A stretch of DNA of 64,000 nucleotides from positions 1,272,464 to 1,336,463 of the forward strand of contig NZ_CP007769.1 of the NCBI RefSeq assembly GCF_000816245.1, in the 5' to 3' direction. The stretch comes from Campylobacter sp. RM16704 (GTDB lineage Bacteria; Campylobacterota; Campylobacteria; Campylobacterales; Campylobacteraceae). A program made the position numbers and the translations under genes. Below are positions 10,394-22,404 of the stretch, piece by piece. The number at the start of each line of letters is the position of its first letter. The first letter of the stretch is position 1. The notes beneath the pieces are model-generated. The model was not told where the DNA came from, ran no database searches, and was given only the letters and a program-made list of their open reading frames with translations.

Positions 10394-10629
10394 TTTAACC
10401 TTTCTAATAATAAACTTCTATATCCTATAAAAAAATATCTTAAATGTAAATTAATTTAATTAATAATACAATCAACAATAAAAATTTATGTTTATTTGTA
10501 AAAATACCTAGCCATTTACTAATATTAAAAATATATTTTAAAAAATTAAAAAAGAAATTTGTAAGGTATAAAAATAAAAATTAAGTTTTATTCAAAAAAA
10601 TATTTTAAATAAAACTTAATATATAAAAA
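10394..10629. other. AT-rich intergenic gap with terminator
   Basis: These 236 bases between malic enzyme and mqnA are almost only A and T. They hold the terminator described separately and presumably the mqnA-gdhA promoter near 10400-10450; I see no coding sequence in them. Confidence 0.5.
10571..10619 (-). terminator. Rho-independent terminator of malic enzyme gene
   Basis: Perfect 12-base inverted repeat TTAAGTTTTATT (10581-10592) and AATAAAACTTAA (10608-10619). On the minus strand it lies just after the malic enzyme stop and is followed by TTTTTATTTT. Confidence 0.7.
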
Positions 10630-11871
10630 TTATTGTAAACTTGCTAGATATTTTTGATAATCAAATTCTTTTGCTAAAGCCACACCATCTTCAACAGCAG
10701 CTTTTGCCACAGCAGCACTGACTACAGCTTTTACTCTACTATCAAATGGTTTTGGTATAACATAATCTCTACCAAAACTTAATGTTTCTATTCCATAAGC
10801 TTGTTTTACCTCATCAGTAACTTCAAGCTTAGCTAAATCTGCCAAAGCTTTAGCCGCTGCAACTTTCATATTTTCAGTAATTTTAGTTGCCTTAACATCT
10901 AAAGCACCTCTAAAAATAAAAGGAAAACCTAAGACATTGTTAATTTGGTTTGGATAATCACTTCTTCCTGTTCCAACTATAGCATCATTTCTTACTCTTT
11001 TAACATCTTCAGGCATAACCTCAGGCACTGGATTAGCTAGTGCAAAAATCACTGGATCTTTAGCCATAGATAAAACCATTTCATCATCTAAAATTTTAGG
11101 CACACTCAAACCTAAAAATACATCAGCACCTCTTAAAGCTTCTTTCAAGGTTTTATCTTTAGTATCATTTACAAATTCTAGTTTATATTTATTTAAATCA
11201 TCTCTTTGAGTATTAATTACACCTTTACTATCTACTAAAATGATATTTTTTACTCCTAAATTTCTATACATTCTAGCACTTGCAATGCCTGCTGCACCAG
11301 CACCGCTTACTACCACTTTAATGTCTTCAAATTTTTTACCACTAATTTCCATAGCATTCATTAATCCTGCAGTAGAAATAATTGCTGTTCCGTGTTGATC
11401 ATCATGCATTACAGGAATTCCAAGATCTTGTAAAGCAGCTTCTATCTCAAAACATTTTGGTGCTGAAATATCTTCTAAGTTGATTCCACCAAAAGTCGGA
11501 GCTATAGCTTTACAAAAAGTAATAATTTCATCAATACTGTGAACATTAATTTCTAAATCATAAGCATTAACGTTGGCAAATTTTTTAAACAAACAAGCCT
11601 TTCCCTCCATAACAGGTTTACTCGCACTTGCTCCTATATTTCCAAGGCCTAAAACAGCACTTCCATCACTAACTATAGCAACTAAATTTGCTTTATTAGT
11701 ATATTTATACGCTAAAGTTTCATCTTTTGCAATTTCTAAGCATGGTTCAGCTACTCCAGGTGAATAAGCCAAGGATAAATCATGTGCACTACTCATAGGT
11801 TTTCTAGCTATAATATCAACCTTACCACCTAAATGGTATTCTAATGCTTCGTCTTTTAAATTCATTATCAT
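10630..11871 (-). CDS. mez: Malic enzyme (oxaloacetate-decarboxylating)
   Basis: Oxidatively decarboxylates malate to pyruvate with NAD(P). The 413 residues fit the short bacterial malic enzyme without a phosphotransacetylase domain. Motifs include SPGVAEPC, the metal-site region VMHDDQHGT and the dinucleotide loop SGAGAAGIA. The ATG overlaps the gltX stop as ATGA; a second ATG two codons later is also possible. Cofactor preference is not evident. Confidence 0.92.
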   Translation of the reverse strand: MIMNLKDEALEYHLGGKVDIIARKPMSSAHDLSLAYSPGVAEPCLEIAKDETLAYKYTNKANLVAIVSDGSAVLGLGNIGASASKPVMEGKACLFKKFANVNAYDLEINVHSIDEIITFCKAIAPTFGGINLEDISAPKCFEIEAALQDLGIPVMHDDQHGTAIISTAGLMNAMEISGKKFEDIKVVVSGAGAAGIASARMYRNLGVKNIILVDSKGVINTQRDDLNKYKLEFVNDTKDKTLKEALRGADVFLGLSVPKILDDEMVLSMAKDPVIFALANPVPEVMPEDVKRVRNDAIVGTGRSDYPNQINNVLGFPFIFRGALDVKATKITENMKVAAAKALADLAKLEVTDEVKQAYGIETLSFGRDYVIPKPFDSRVKAVVSAAVAKAAVEDGVALAKEFDYQKYLASLQ

Positions 11872-13259
11872 TTCCCTTTCATGTAATTTAATAAATTTTC
11901 TATCCTAAGTTTAACTTTTTGCACTCCTAAAAATTCCAATACTTCAAAAATACTAGGACTTACAGAATTTCCAGTAAGTGCAATACGTATAGCTTGTGCT
12001 AAATCTTTTAGTTTAAGATTGTTTTCTTCTAAGAATTGATTGGTTAATTCTTCAAATTCACAAGCTTTTTTTTGCCCATTTAAAACCATAGCGTATTTTT
12101 CTAAATAAGTTAAATTTATTTCATTAAGAAATTTATCTATAGCTTTTTGATCATATTTTTTTGGGTTGTCTAATAGTATTTTAGCCCCATTTATAATATC
12201 GTGCAAAGTTTTTGCTCTTTCTCTTAACATATCTAGTAAAAAACCTGCTTTTTCATACTGACTTAAGTCAAAACCCAAATCTTTTAATTGTCTGTTAATT
12301 TCTTCAAAAGGTAAGGTTTTAATATAATGAGCATTAAGCCATTCTAGTTTTTTAAAATTATAGCAAGATGCACTTTTATTGATGTGATTTGGATCAAAAA
12401 GTTCTTGCATTTTCTCTAAAGAAAAGATCTCATCATCTCCATGACTCCATCCAAGTCTTACTAAAAAATTTAACAAGGCTTGAGGTAAAATCCCCATATT
12501 TTTATACTCCATCACATCAGTTGCCCCATGACGCTTAGAAAGTTTTTTACCATCTTCACCGTGTATCATAGCTACATGATAAAATTTAGGTATCTTAAAA
12601 CCGAGTGCTTCATAAAGTACAATTTGTTTTGGAGTATTTGATAAATGATCATCTCCCCTTATAACATCACTCACACCCATTAACGCATCATCAATTACAA
12701 CGGTTAGGTTATAAATAGGACTACCATCACTTCTTGCAATCACAAAATCATCTAAAATATCTTCGGCCTTAAAGCTAACTTCACCTTTAATACCATCTAT
12801 AAATTTAATCTCTCCACTTTGTGGTGCTTTTATACGCACCACAGGCTCAATACCACTTGGTGGAGTTCCTTTAAAATCTCTATATCTACCATCATATCTT
12901 GGACGCTCTTTAGCTGCTTCTTGTTTAGCTCTTAATTCATCAAGCTCTTCTTTACTCATATAACAATAATAAGCCTTGCCCTCATCTAATAATTTTTGAA
13001 TATATTTTTTATAAATATCAAATCTTTGAGATTGATACTCAATTGTCCCATCATAATCAAGCCCACACCACTTAAATGCTTCTATAATAGCTTGTGTTGC
13101 TTCTTGTGAATTTCTTTTTAAATCCGTATCTTCAATGCGTAATAAAAATTTACCCTTATTTTTTCTTGCATAAAGATAGTTATATAAAGCGGTTCTAAGT
13201 CCTCCTATGTGTAAATATCCAGTTGGAGAAGGAGCAAAACGCGTAGTAATTTCTTGCAT
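11868..13259 (-). CDS. gltX: Glutamyl-tRNA synthetase
   Basis: Charges tRNA with glutamate. The HIGH-type motif is in PSPTGYLHIGG, and the KMSKS-type motif is KLSKRHG; length 463 residues is normal. C. jejuni has two gltX genes, and the one beside malic enzyme is the second. Epsilonproteobacterial second copies may charge tRNA-Gln for later amidation by GatCAB. Which tRNA this one uses cannot be seen here. It is co-translated with malic enzyme. Confidence 0.93.
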   Translation of the reverse strand: MQEITTRFAPSPTGYLHIGGLRTALYNYLYARKNKGKFLLRIEDTDLKRNSQEATQAIIEAFKWCGLDYDGTIEYQSQRFDIYKKYIQKLLDEGKAYYCYMSKEELDELRAKQEAAKERPRYDGRYRDFKGTPPSGIEPVVRIKAPQSGEIKFIDGIKGEVSFKAEDILDDFVIARSDGSPIYNLTVVIDDALMGVSDVIRGDDHLSNTPKQIVLYEALGFKIPKFYHVAMIHGEDGKKLSKRHGATDVMEYKNMGILPQALLNFLVRLGWSHGDDEIFSLEKMQELFDPNHINKSASCYNFKKLEWLNAHYIKTLPFEEINRQLKDLGFDLSQYEKAGFLLDMLRERAKTLHDIINGAKILLDNPKKYDQKAIDKFLNEINLTYLEKYAMVLNGQKKACEFEELTNQFLEENNLKLKDLAQAIRIALTGNSVSPSIFEVLEFLGVQKVKLRIENLLNYMKGK

Positions 13260-13287
13260 ATTTTTACCTTTTTTAAATTTTTATTGT

Positions 13288-13293
13288 TATAAT
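13288..13293 (+). promoter_or_regulatory. -10 box for SurA-like gene
   Basis: TATAAT 32 bases before the ATG at 13325, after a T-rich stretch. It lies in the divergent gap with gltX. Confidence 0.5.
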
Positions 13294-13324
13294 GCTATAT
13301 TTACACTTAAATAAAGGTTTTAAA

Positions 13325-14152
13325 ATGAGAAAATTTTTAATATCTTGTTGTTTTGTTGCAAATATTTTATACGCACAATCTCTTGGTGGAATAGCAATGA
13401 TAGTAGAAAACCAACCTATCACCCTTTATGATATTGAACAAACCATGAAAGAATTAAAAACTAATGATAAACAAAAAGCTATTGCTTTCTTGATAAATGA
13501 TAAGGTTCAACAAAGTGAAGCTAAAAAGTTAGGAATTTATGTTAGTACTTTTGAACTCAATGAAAAATTAGCACAAATTGCAAAAGGTAATAATACTGAT
13601 ATTAACGGTTTACAAGCAAAAATAGAAAAAGATAAACTTAGTTTTGAAAATTTTAAAAATAAAGTTAAAAAAGATCTTGAAAGAGAAAAGCTTTATAGAA
13701 ATATAATGCAAAATGCAAAAATAACTATTGATGATGAAGCATTAAAACATTTTTATGAAAACAATCTTGATAAATTTAGTACTTTTTCTAATATTGATTT
13801 AGTTGTTTATAATTCTACAAATCCAGAACTTTTACAACAACTTATACAAAATCCTATGTTTAAAAACTCACAAATTAAATCAAAAGCTATTAGTCTAAAT
13901 GCAACAAACATGGATCCAAGATTGTTGGCTTTACTTAATAATACTAAAATAGGAGAATTTACCCCAATATTAAATGGAGAAAATACCTATATAATATATT
14001 TTATAAAAGAAAAATATGGAAAAAATCCTATTGAATTTGATTTAATCAAAGATCAAGTTAGTAATGTTTATACTTTAACCCAAAGAGAACAAGCTTTAAA
14101 AAATCATCTTGATAAAATAAGAGTTAACGCTCACATAGAAAAAATAAGATAG
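13325..14152 (+). CDS. SurA-like periplasmic chaperone/prolyl isomerase
   Basis: Secreted protein of 275 residues with a signal peptide ending at ILYAQ. The mature part begins GGIAMIVENQPIT, as SurA-type proteins do, followed by a helical chaperone region and a short parvulin-like domain near residues 150-250. It probably helps outer-membrane proteins fold, like the C. jejuni homologue at the same place (recalled as a SurA-like chaperone). The upstream in-frame ATG at 13292 overlaps the promoter and would spoil the signal peptide, so I use 13325. Confidence 0.83.
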   Translation: MRKFLISCCFVANILYAQSLGGIAMIVENQPITLYDIEQTMKELKTNDKQKAIAFLINDKVQQSEAKKLGIYVSTFELNEKLAQIAKGNNTDINGLQAKIEKDKLSFENFKNKVKKDLEREKLYRNIMQNAKITIDDEALKHFYENNLDKFSTFSNIDLVVYNSTNPELLQQLIQNPMFKNSQIKSKAISLNATNMDPRLLALLNNTKIGEFTPILNGENTYIIYFIKEKYGKNPIEFDLIKDQVSNVYTLTQREQALKNHLDKIRVNAHIEKIR

Positions 14153-14166
14153 GCAAACGCCTATCT
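14147..14166. terminator. Bidirectional terminator between surA-like gene and accC
   Basis: AGATAGGC (14147-14154), AAAC loop, GCCTATCT (14159-14166), with TTATTTTT following on the minus strand. It serves accC best and partly overlaps the stop of the chaperone gene. Confidence 0.7.
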
Positions 14167-14169
14167 AAA

Positions 14170-15501
14170 TTAATGCCTTGAAAGATAATTCGTATCATAA
14201 TTATTATTGATAAAATCTGCATTATCCATCATTGCCAAATGAAAATCTTTTGTCGTTTTAATCCCACCTACAATAAGCTCTTGCAAAGCAATTTTCATTT
14301 TTGCAATAGCTGTGTTTCTATCTTCACCCCAAACAACTAATTTTCCAATCATAGAATCATAATAAGGAGGTACACTATAATCTTGATAACAATGGCTTTC
14401 CATTCTTACATTACGTCCTGCTGGTGCTACATATTTTGTAATTTTACCTGGACATGGTAAAAAAGTCTTAGAATCTTCAGCTGTAATTCTACATTCTATA
14501 GAATGACCTTTAAGTTTAATTTCTTCTTGTTTTGGTAAAGGATAGCCTTCAGCTACTTTAATCATAAGCTCGATAATATCTACCCCACTAACCATCTCAC
14601 TTACACAATGTTCTACTTGCAAACGCGTATTCATTTCAATAAAATAAAAGTCTAGATTTTTATCCACTAAAAATTCAAAGGTCCCTGCACCTTCATAATC
14701 AATAGCCTTAGCGGCTTTTACTGCTGTTTCATGAAGTCTTGCTCTTGTTTTTTCATCTAGTAAAATTGCAGGGGATTCTTCTATAAGTTTTTGATGGCGT
14801 CTTTGCATAGAGCAATCTCTCTCACCTACATGAATTACATTACCAAAACTATCACCTATGATTTGTACCTCTATATGGCGTGGATTTTGTATATATTTTT
14901 CCATATACATTGTTCCATCACCAAAAGCACTCATAGCTTCACTTTCTGCAGACCAATATGCTTTTTCAAGATCACTTTCTTGCTCTACCACACGCATTCC
15001 ACGACCACCACCACCTGCTGCTGCTTTTAAAATCACTGGATAACCTATTTCTTTAGCAAGTTTTTTTGCAGCTTCAACTCCACCTAAAGCTCCATCGCTT
15101 CCTGGTATTACAGGCACACCCGCTCTTTGCATTACTTGTTTTGCCTTGCTTTTATCGCTCATTAGTACCATAGCAGCTACCGAAGGACCTATAAATTTTA
15201 TATTGTGTTTTGCACAAATTTCAACAAAATTTTGATTTTCACTTAAAAATCCATACCCTGGGAAAATAGCATCAGCTTCGCTGATTTCAGCTGCACTAAT
15301 AATAGCTGGGATATTTAAATAACTTTCTGAGCTTCTAGCATTTCCTATACAAATACTAGCATCAGCATATTTTAAATATAAAGCATCTTTATCTGCTGTA
15401 GAATACACACAAATTGCCTTTTTACCCATTTCTTTTATAGTTCTTAAAGCTCTTAATGCAATTTCTCCACGATTTGCAATTAAAACTCTTTTGATTTCCA
15501 T
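14170..15501 (-). CDS. accC: Biotin carboxylase subunit of acetyl-CoA carboxylase
   Basis: Carboxylates biotin carried on AccB using ATP and bicarbonate, the first half of malonyl-CoA synthesis. The 443 residues begin MEIKRVLIANRGEIA; the ATP-grasp loop KAAAGGGGRGMR and the EMNTRLQVEH motif are present. I use the ATG at 15501, one base after the accB stop; the longer frame to 15555 runs back into accB. The pair feeds fatty acid synthesis together with plsX and fabH further along. Confidence 0.95.
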   Translation of the reverse strand: MEIKRVLIANRGEIALRALRTIKEMGKKAICVYSTADKDALYLKYADASICIGNARSSESYLNIPAIISAAEISEADAIFPGYGFLSENQNFVEICAKHNIKFIGPSVAAMVLMSDKSKAKQVMQRAGVPVIPGSDGALGGVEAAKKLAKEIGYPVILKAAAGGGGRGMRVVEQESDLEKAYWSAESEAMSAFGDGTMYMEKYIQNPRHIEVQIIGDSFGNVIHVGERDCSMQRRHQKLIEESPAILLDEKTRARLHETAVKAAKAIDYEGAGTFEFLVDKNLDFYFIEMNTRLQVEHCVSEMVSGVDIIELMIKVAEGYPLPKQEEIKLKGHSIECRITAEDSKTFLPCPGKITKYVAPAGRNVRMESHCYQDYSVPPYYDSMIGKLVVWGEDRNTAIAKMKIALQELIVGGIKTTKDFHLAMMDNADFINNNYDTNYLSRH

Positions 15502-15502
15502 T

Positions 15503-15952
15503 TTATAATTTCTCCACCACAAATAAAGGCATACCAAATTCCACAGGTTGACCATCTGCTACCAGTACTTCTACTATCCTACAATCATATTCAGCTTCAA
15601 TTTCATTCATAATTTTCATTGCTTCAATGATAGCTATAGTGCTTCCCTTTTTAATGGTTTGCCCTGCCTTAGCAAAAGGTGCTGCACCTGGACTAGGAGC
15701 TTGATAAAAAGTTCCAACCATAGGGCTATTTATAGTTGGTTTATTTGAAGAATTTGAATTTGTCTTGGTTTCATTTACAACATTTACATTAATTGGTTGT
15801 GGTGCTGGAGCAACAGGAGCTGGAGCTGGTAATTCACAACATAAATCTTTTTCAAGTTCTATTTCAAATCCATCTTGTTCTTTTATTTTAATCTTACTTA
15901 TATTTGCTTCTGCAAAAAGTTGCATCAGTTCTTTGATTTCTTCTTTTGTCAT
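15503..15952 (-). CDS. accB: Biotin carboxyl carrier protein
   Basis: Carries biotin between the carboxylase and transferase halves of acetyl-CoA carboxylase. The biotin site is EAMKIMNE, with the lysine biotinylated. A flexible Ala-Pro-rich linker (LPAPAPVAPAPQP) precedes the 80-residue biotinyl domain. It is 149 residues long and co-transcribed with accC. Confidence 0.95.
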   Translation of the reverse strand: MTKEEIKELMQLFAEANISKIKIKEQDGFEIELEKDLCCELPAPAPVAPAPQPINVNVVNETKTNSNSSNKPTINSPMVGTFYQAPSPGAAPFAKAGQTIKKGSTIAIIEAMKIMNEIEAEYDCRIVEVLVADGQPVEFGMPLFVVEKL

Positions 15953-16046
15953 ATACTCTCCTTAATTTAATAAGACTTAATTTATAATTATATATAAAAA
16001 TAATAAAAATAACTTCAATTATTTATTTTTTACTTTTATTTTAAGA

Positions 16047-16052
16047 TATAAT
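16047..16052 (+). promoter_or_regulatory. -10 box for dcd
   Basis: TATAAT 33 bases before the dcd ATG, after T-rich DNA; AAAAGGA ribosome site follows. Confidence 0.5.
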
Positions 16053-16084
16053 TTGAAAATTCACTTTTTATAAAAAGGATAAAA

Positions 16085-16645
16085 ATGGGTTTAAAAGCAG
16101 ATAATTGGATTAAAAAAATGGCATTAGAACATAATATGATAGAGCCATTTTGTGAAGCAAACATAGGTAAAGGTATAGTTAGCTATGGGCTTTCAAGCTA
16201 TGGATACGATATACGCGTAGGAAGAGAATTTAAGATTTTCACTAATGTAAATTCTACTGTGGTAGATCCTAAAAATTTCGTAGAAGAAAATGTGGTGGAT
16301 TTTGTAGGTGATGTATGTATAGTACCCGCAAATTCTTTTGCACTTGCAAGAACGGTTGAGTATTTTAAAATGCCAAATGATGTCTTAGCTATTTGTCTTG
16401 GAAAAAGTACTTATGCAAGATGTGGCATTATAGTTAATGTAACCCCTTTTGAGCCTAGTTTTGAAGGACATATCACTATAGAAATTTCAAACACCACTCC
16501 GCTTCCTGCTAAAATTTATGCTAATGAAGGTATAGCTCAGGTTTTATTTTTACAAGGAGATGAGCCTTGTGATATTACTTATGCAGATAAAAAAGGCAAA
16601 TATCAAGCACAAACGGGTATAACTTTACCAAGGATTTTAAGATAA
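16085..16645 (+). CDS. dcd: dCTP deaminase
   Basis: Deaminates dCTP to dUTP for thymidylate synthesis. The 186 residues contain the [10 protein letters not shown] start of the fold, the conserved GKSTYAR segment, and the catalytic region [16 protein letters not shown]. It is the last housekeeping gene before the glycosylation locus, as in C. jejuni. Confidence 0.95.
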   Translation: MGLKADNWIKKMALEHNMIEPFCEANIGKGIVSYGLSSYGYDIRVGREFKIFTNVNSTVVDPKNFVEENVVDFVGDVCIVPANSFALARTVEYFKMPNDVLAICLGKSTYARCGIIVNVTPFEPSFEGHITIEISNTTPLPAKIYANEGIAQVLFLQGDEPCDITYADKKGKYQAQTGITLPRILR

Positions 16646-16682
16646 TTTTATCTTTAGACAATATAAAAGTTAACAAAAATAG

Positions 16683-18822
<2,140 letters not shown>

Positions 18823-18826
<4 letters not shown>

Positions 18827-20124
18827 GTAATTCATTATGGGGGGGGGGGATGTATGAGTTAGCTAAAAAACTTTTTCCAATTTGCAGAAGTATTAGTGGA
18901 GAAGGTTTTAGGCAAAGCTTAAAAATACTTGATGATGTTATGGGGGGGGGTATACTACAAATTCACTCCATAAAAAGCGGAACTGAAATATATGATTGGG
19001 TTATTCCGCAAGAATGGCAAATAAACGATGCTTATATCATAACTCCAGATGGAGAAAAAATTTGTGATTTTAAAAAAAATAATTTGCATGTATTAAATTA
19101 TAGCGAAGGTATAGATGATGAAATTTCACTAGATGAGTTACAAGAGCATTTATACTCCATAGAAGATTATCCTGATGCCATACCTTATGTAACAAGTTAT
19201 TATAAAAAAAGATGGGGATTTTGTATAGAGCATGAAAAAAGAATAAATCTTAAAAACGGAAAATACAAAGTTTTCATAGATGCAAAGCATTTTGATGGTG
19301 TTTTAAACTATGCTGATTTTATCATACCTAGCACACAAAATAATAAAGAAGAAATTTTAATTTCTTCTTATCTTTGCCATCCATCTATGGCAAATAACGA
19401 ATTAAGCGGACCAATAGTAGCTACATTTTTGGCCAAATGGCTTTTAGAACAAAAACAAAGAAAATATAATTATCGTTTTGTTTTTATACCTGAAACTATA
19501 GGAAGCATAGTATATATTAATAAACATTTAAAACATTTACAAAAATATGTAAAAGCTGGATTTGCATTATCTTGTATAGGTGATGATAATGCTTATTCTT
19601 TAGTGCATTCTCCATATGAAGATACTTTAGCTGATAAAGTTGCTTTACATACTTTAAAAAATAAGAAAAATTTTAAAGAATTTAGCTTCTTATATAGAGG
19701 AACCGATGAAAGACAATATTGCTCACCATTAGTAAATCTTCCAGTAGTTGCAATTTGTAGAACTAAATTTGGCAATTATAAAGAATACCACACTAGCAAA
19801 GATGATTTAAATTTAATTTCACAAACAAGTTTAAAAAATAGTCTCAAAGCTATGCAAGAAATCATAATGAATTTAGAAATAAATGAAATTTATAAATTAG
19901 TGACATTTTGTGAGCCAAATTTAGGAAAAAGAAATTTATATCATAATATAAATGTAAAAGTTATTCAACTTCCAGTAGCTGCAAATTTTTTAGCTTATTG
20001 TGATGGCAAAAATGATGTTTTAGATATAGCTGATAAATTAAATTTACAAGCTTATGAATTAAAAGATTTAATAGAAAAATTAAAATTTCATAAACTAATT
20101 CTTAATTCTAATACATTAAAATAA
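18823..20124 (+). CDS. DUF4910 aminopeptidase-like glycan modification protein (two poly-G tracts)
   Basis: 433-residue protein with an M28-aminopeptidase-like fold plus a C-terminal winged-helix-like part (DUF4910/DUF2172 family). Possible metal ligands are in LCHPSMANNELSG, PETIGS and YHTSKDD. The C. jejuni homologue next to pseC is phase variable and linked to a dimethylglyceroyl form of pseudaminic acid (recalled). Here G11 (18839-18849) lies in codons 6-9 and G9 (18942-18950) in codons 40-43. Both are in frame, so the gene reads as ON. An internal ATG directly after the first tract (18850) could allow restart. AAAGGA precedes the chosen ATG, which overlaps pseC. Confidence 0.85.
18839..18849 (+). 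repeat. Poly-G tract G11 at start of DUF4910 gene
   Basis: Eleven G in codons 6-9. G10 or G12 would stop translation within about four codons, right beside the in-frame ATG at 18850. This is a typical slipped-strand phase-variation site of Campylobacter. Confidence 0.9.
18942..18950 (+). repeat. Second poly-G tract G9 in DUF4910 gene
   Basis: Nine G encoding VMGGG around residues 39-43. One base more or less leads to an early stop within about 20 codons. Confidence 0.85.
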
Positions 20125-20146
20125 AAAATATTTTTAAGGATAAAAA

Positions 20147-20383
20147 ATGCAAATTTCAATGCAGACTGTTAAAACTCTATTTGAAAAAATAGGAAGAAAT
20201 GATATAAATGAAAATACACAAGATTTAATTGGTGAAGATATTATTGATAGTGTTGATATGATGAAACTTATTATAGAAATTGAAAAACTTTTCAATCAAC
20301 CTTTAAACGCCAAATTTATAATACCAGACAATTTTCAAGATTTTCAAAGTATTCAGAAAATGCTTGAACAAGCTATGAATTAG
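20147..20383 (+). CDS. Acyl carrier protein (locus copy 1)
   Basis: 78-residue acidic helical protein with the phosphopantetheine serine in EDIIDSVDMM (Ser35). It would carry acyl groups as thioesters. AAGGA lies before the ATG at 20147; a second ATG four codons on (20159) is possible. It lies in the pse locus, not in a fatty-acid operon, so it probably serves glycan tailoring. Its end overlaps the convergent YkgJ gene by 4 bases. Confidence 0.85.
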   Translation: MQISMQTVKTLFEKIGRNDINENTQDLIGEDIIDSVDMMKLIIEIEKLFNQPLNAKFIIPDNFQDFQSIQKMLEQAMN

Positions 20384-21129
20384 TCTATAAAGTATTTACA
20401 GAATTTATCTTGATATTTTTGCTCTAAAACATCATATAAATTCTGCATTTTGTTTATAAAATCTTCGTTTTTATACGCTTTTAAAGTCATAGAATTAATT
20501 TCTTGCATGGCAAAAAAATTATATTTTTCATCTTCATTCATCTCATCTAAATACACTTCCTTGCCATAATATTTATATGTATATTTTTTCAAAGCTTCTT
20601 CTATATATTCTAAAGCTTTAAAAATAAATATCATTATAGGTTCTTGTTGAAGTATTTTTGTATTTTTATCAAAAGTTTTTATAAATTCTTCTTCAGCAGT
20701 ATGCGTAATAGTGCAAAAATTATTTTTTTTATGCTTATAAAAAATATCAAATAAAGCACAAGGTTTTACACCCAAAAAATTACCATCAAAATCAACTTGT
20801 GGATAATAAGGATATAATTTGCAAATTAATGGTCTTAAACTATGAGGATTACAAATACCATTTAAAGAACACTTTATTAAATAAACAACAATTTTCTTTT
20901 TGTTTTTTAATTCATATATTACCTTGCTGTGGTTGCTTAAATTATTATTACCAGCTTTTACTAAAGATATATATTCAGCTTCAATTACAGGTAAAATAAC
21001 TTCACTTGAAGTATTAAATTTAAAATATTTTGCATAAATATTATGACAACAACCACCATTGCAAGTCATATAGCATTTTGGGGCAAAAATAAATTCTTTA
21101 TCATGCAAGGTATCAAAAAAACTATCCAT
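20380..21129 (-). CDS. YkgJ-type cysteine-cluster protein, large form (copy A)
   Basis: 249 residues with the CxxxCxxxCC cluster in CYMTCNGGCCHN near the N-terminus and a second set, KCSLNGICNP and LICKLYPYYP, then KPCALF. This matches the YkgJ/UPF0153 family, thought to bind zinc or iron. Typical YkgJ proteins are only about 110 residues; the last 110 residues here are an extra helical part. A close paralogue is at 34.5 kb. Its role is unknown; being in the glycosylation locus suggests a metal-dependent modification step. It precedes no other minus-strand gene except the one behind it, DUF2920. Confidence 0.65.
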   Translation of the reverse strand: MDSFFDTLHDKEFIFAPKCYMTCNGGCCHNIYAKYFKFNTSSEVILPVIEAEYISLVKAGNNNLSNHSKVIYELKNKKKIVVYLIKCSLNGICNPHSLRPLICKLYPYYPQVDFDGNFLGVKPCALFDIFYKHKKNNFCTITHTAEEEFIKTFDKNTKILQQEPIMIFIFKALEYIEEALKKYTYKYYGKEVYLDEMNEDEKYNFFAMQEINSMTLKAYKNEDFINKMQNLYDVLEQKYQDKFCKYFID

Positions 21130-21138
21130 ATCTTTCCT

Positions 21139-22347
21139 TTAAATAATTTCTAAATCAAATTTATTGCCATTATCTTTAAAAGTGAAAACCTTATCTCCAC
21201 AAGGATAACTTATGCTATCTTGTTTTAAATTAAAATTTTTACCATGTAAATTTTCTAACAATCTTGGTAGTTCTTTTTGAAACAATGACCTCATAGTAAT
21301 GCCTCCACTATGATTTAAATGCTTAACAAAACGTCCATCAATCTTATTTTCGTCTATTAAATTAAAATCCACTTCATAACCTAAAGTTTTATATATTTGC
21401 ATTAATTGAGTTTTATCTTTTGCTGAACTCATCGAATCAGTAGAACTATGATAACTTATATATTTTATATTTTTATTTTTTTGGGCTTGAAGAGTTAAAT
21501 GCGTAGGATTAAGTAAGGCTCTAATCATATAATTTTCATTTTTAAAACAATATGGAGAATTAGAATTTACATTCCAATATGTTTTTAAAAAACAACCAAA
21601 TTGAATATTTCTTTCATAAATTATAAATTCTGCTTGGTTTAAATCTTTGCCTATTATATATTGTAATAAAAGCAAAGCTTCACCAGAATTATCCAACACC
21701 ACATCAACATGCCAAGGAGCAATTTTTGAAATTAGTAATGACAGGTAACCTCCATATGACCCCCCCCCATAAATTTTAGGTAAATTTTGAAATTGTGGAA
21801 ATTTTTGCATAATACTTTTCAAAGCATTAATATGATCAATGGCAGCCATAATCCCATAATTTTGATACTCATTATTTGGTGGAATAAAAGTTACACCAAT
21901 AGTTGCTTTATAATCTTGTTCTCTTTTTCCAGTATCTTTTAAATGTTGTACATGAGCATCTAACTTTTGAATAAAATCCCCAGCATTGTTTAAATTTAAA
22001 CCATAGGTGGATAATCCATGATTTTCTAAAACTTTTTTTAAGTACATTAAATTATCTTCTAACACAGCAATTTCAGCACTATAACCAATACTTTCACTTT
22101 TTCTGATACTAAAACACCAATAAATAACGCTTACTACAACAACATCAAATTTTGAAGCAATATATTGTCTATCAAAATCCATGATAGGCATACTCATATT
22201 AGTGCCATATCCTCCGATCATAAATACAATAGCTTTCATTTGTTTGCTATCATCATAGGTAATTCTATATTCTAATTTGCTTTCTCTTTTTATATTTAAT
22301 TCTACATCATCGCAAGAGTCTATAAAATAAGTTTGATTTATAAGCAT
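21139..22347 (-). CDS. DUF2920 alpha/beta-hydrolase-like protein (phase variable)
   Basis: 402-residue member of the DUF2920 family, which is expanded in Campylobacter flagellar glycosylation loci. The nucleophile elbow is GGGSYGGY with Ser197, as in serine hydrolases or acyltransferases. The G9 tract (C9 on the plus strand, 21760-21768) encodes the three glycines directly before Ser197 and is in frame here. It may move or remove acyl groups on the sugar. It is divergent from the adenylating-enzyme gene; the 57-base gap must hold both promoters. Confidence 0.8.
   Translation of the reverse strand: MLINQTYFIDSCDDVELNIKRESKLEYRITYDDSKQMKAIVFMIGGYGTNMSMPIMDFDRQYIASKFDVVVVSVIYWCFSIRKSESIGYSAEIAVLEDNLMYLKKVLENHGLSTYGLNLNNAGDFIQKLDAHVQHLKDTGKREQDYKATIGVTFIPPNNEYQNYGIMAAIDHINALKSIMQKFPQFQNLPKIYGGGSYGGYLSLLISKIAPWHVDVVLDNSGEALLLLQYIIGKDLNQAEFIIYERNIQFGCFLKTYWNVNSNSPYCFKNENYMIRALLNPTHLTLQAQKNKNIKYISYHSSTDSMSSAKDKTQLMQIYKTLGYEVDFNLIDENKIDGRFVKHLNHSGGITMRSLFQKELPRLLENLHGKNFNLKQDSISYPCGDKVFTFKDNGNKFDLEII
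21760..21768 (-). repeat. Poly-G tract G9 in DUF2920 gene
   Basis: Nine C on the plus strand, read as GGG GGG GGG just before the codon for the predicted nucleophile Ser197. Slippage would cut the protein near the middle. Confidence 0.9.
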
Positions 22348-22404
22348 AATTTTCTTTCTTAATTGTATTTTATGTTATTATAACAAAAAATTTCAAGGAA
22401 GCTT

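Noticed and set aside
14791-15965. Plus-strand frames opposite accC and accB
   Set aside because: They are antisense shadows of strongly conserved coding sequence and give no recognisable protein.
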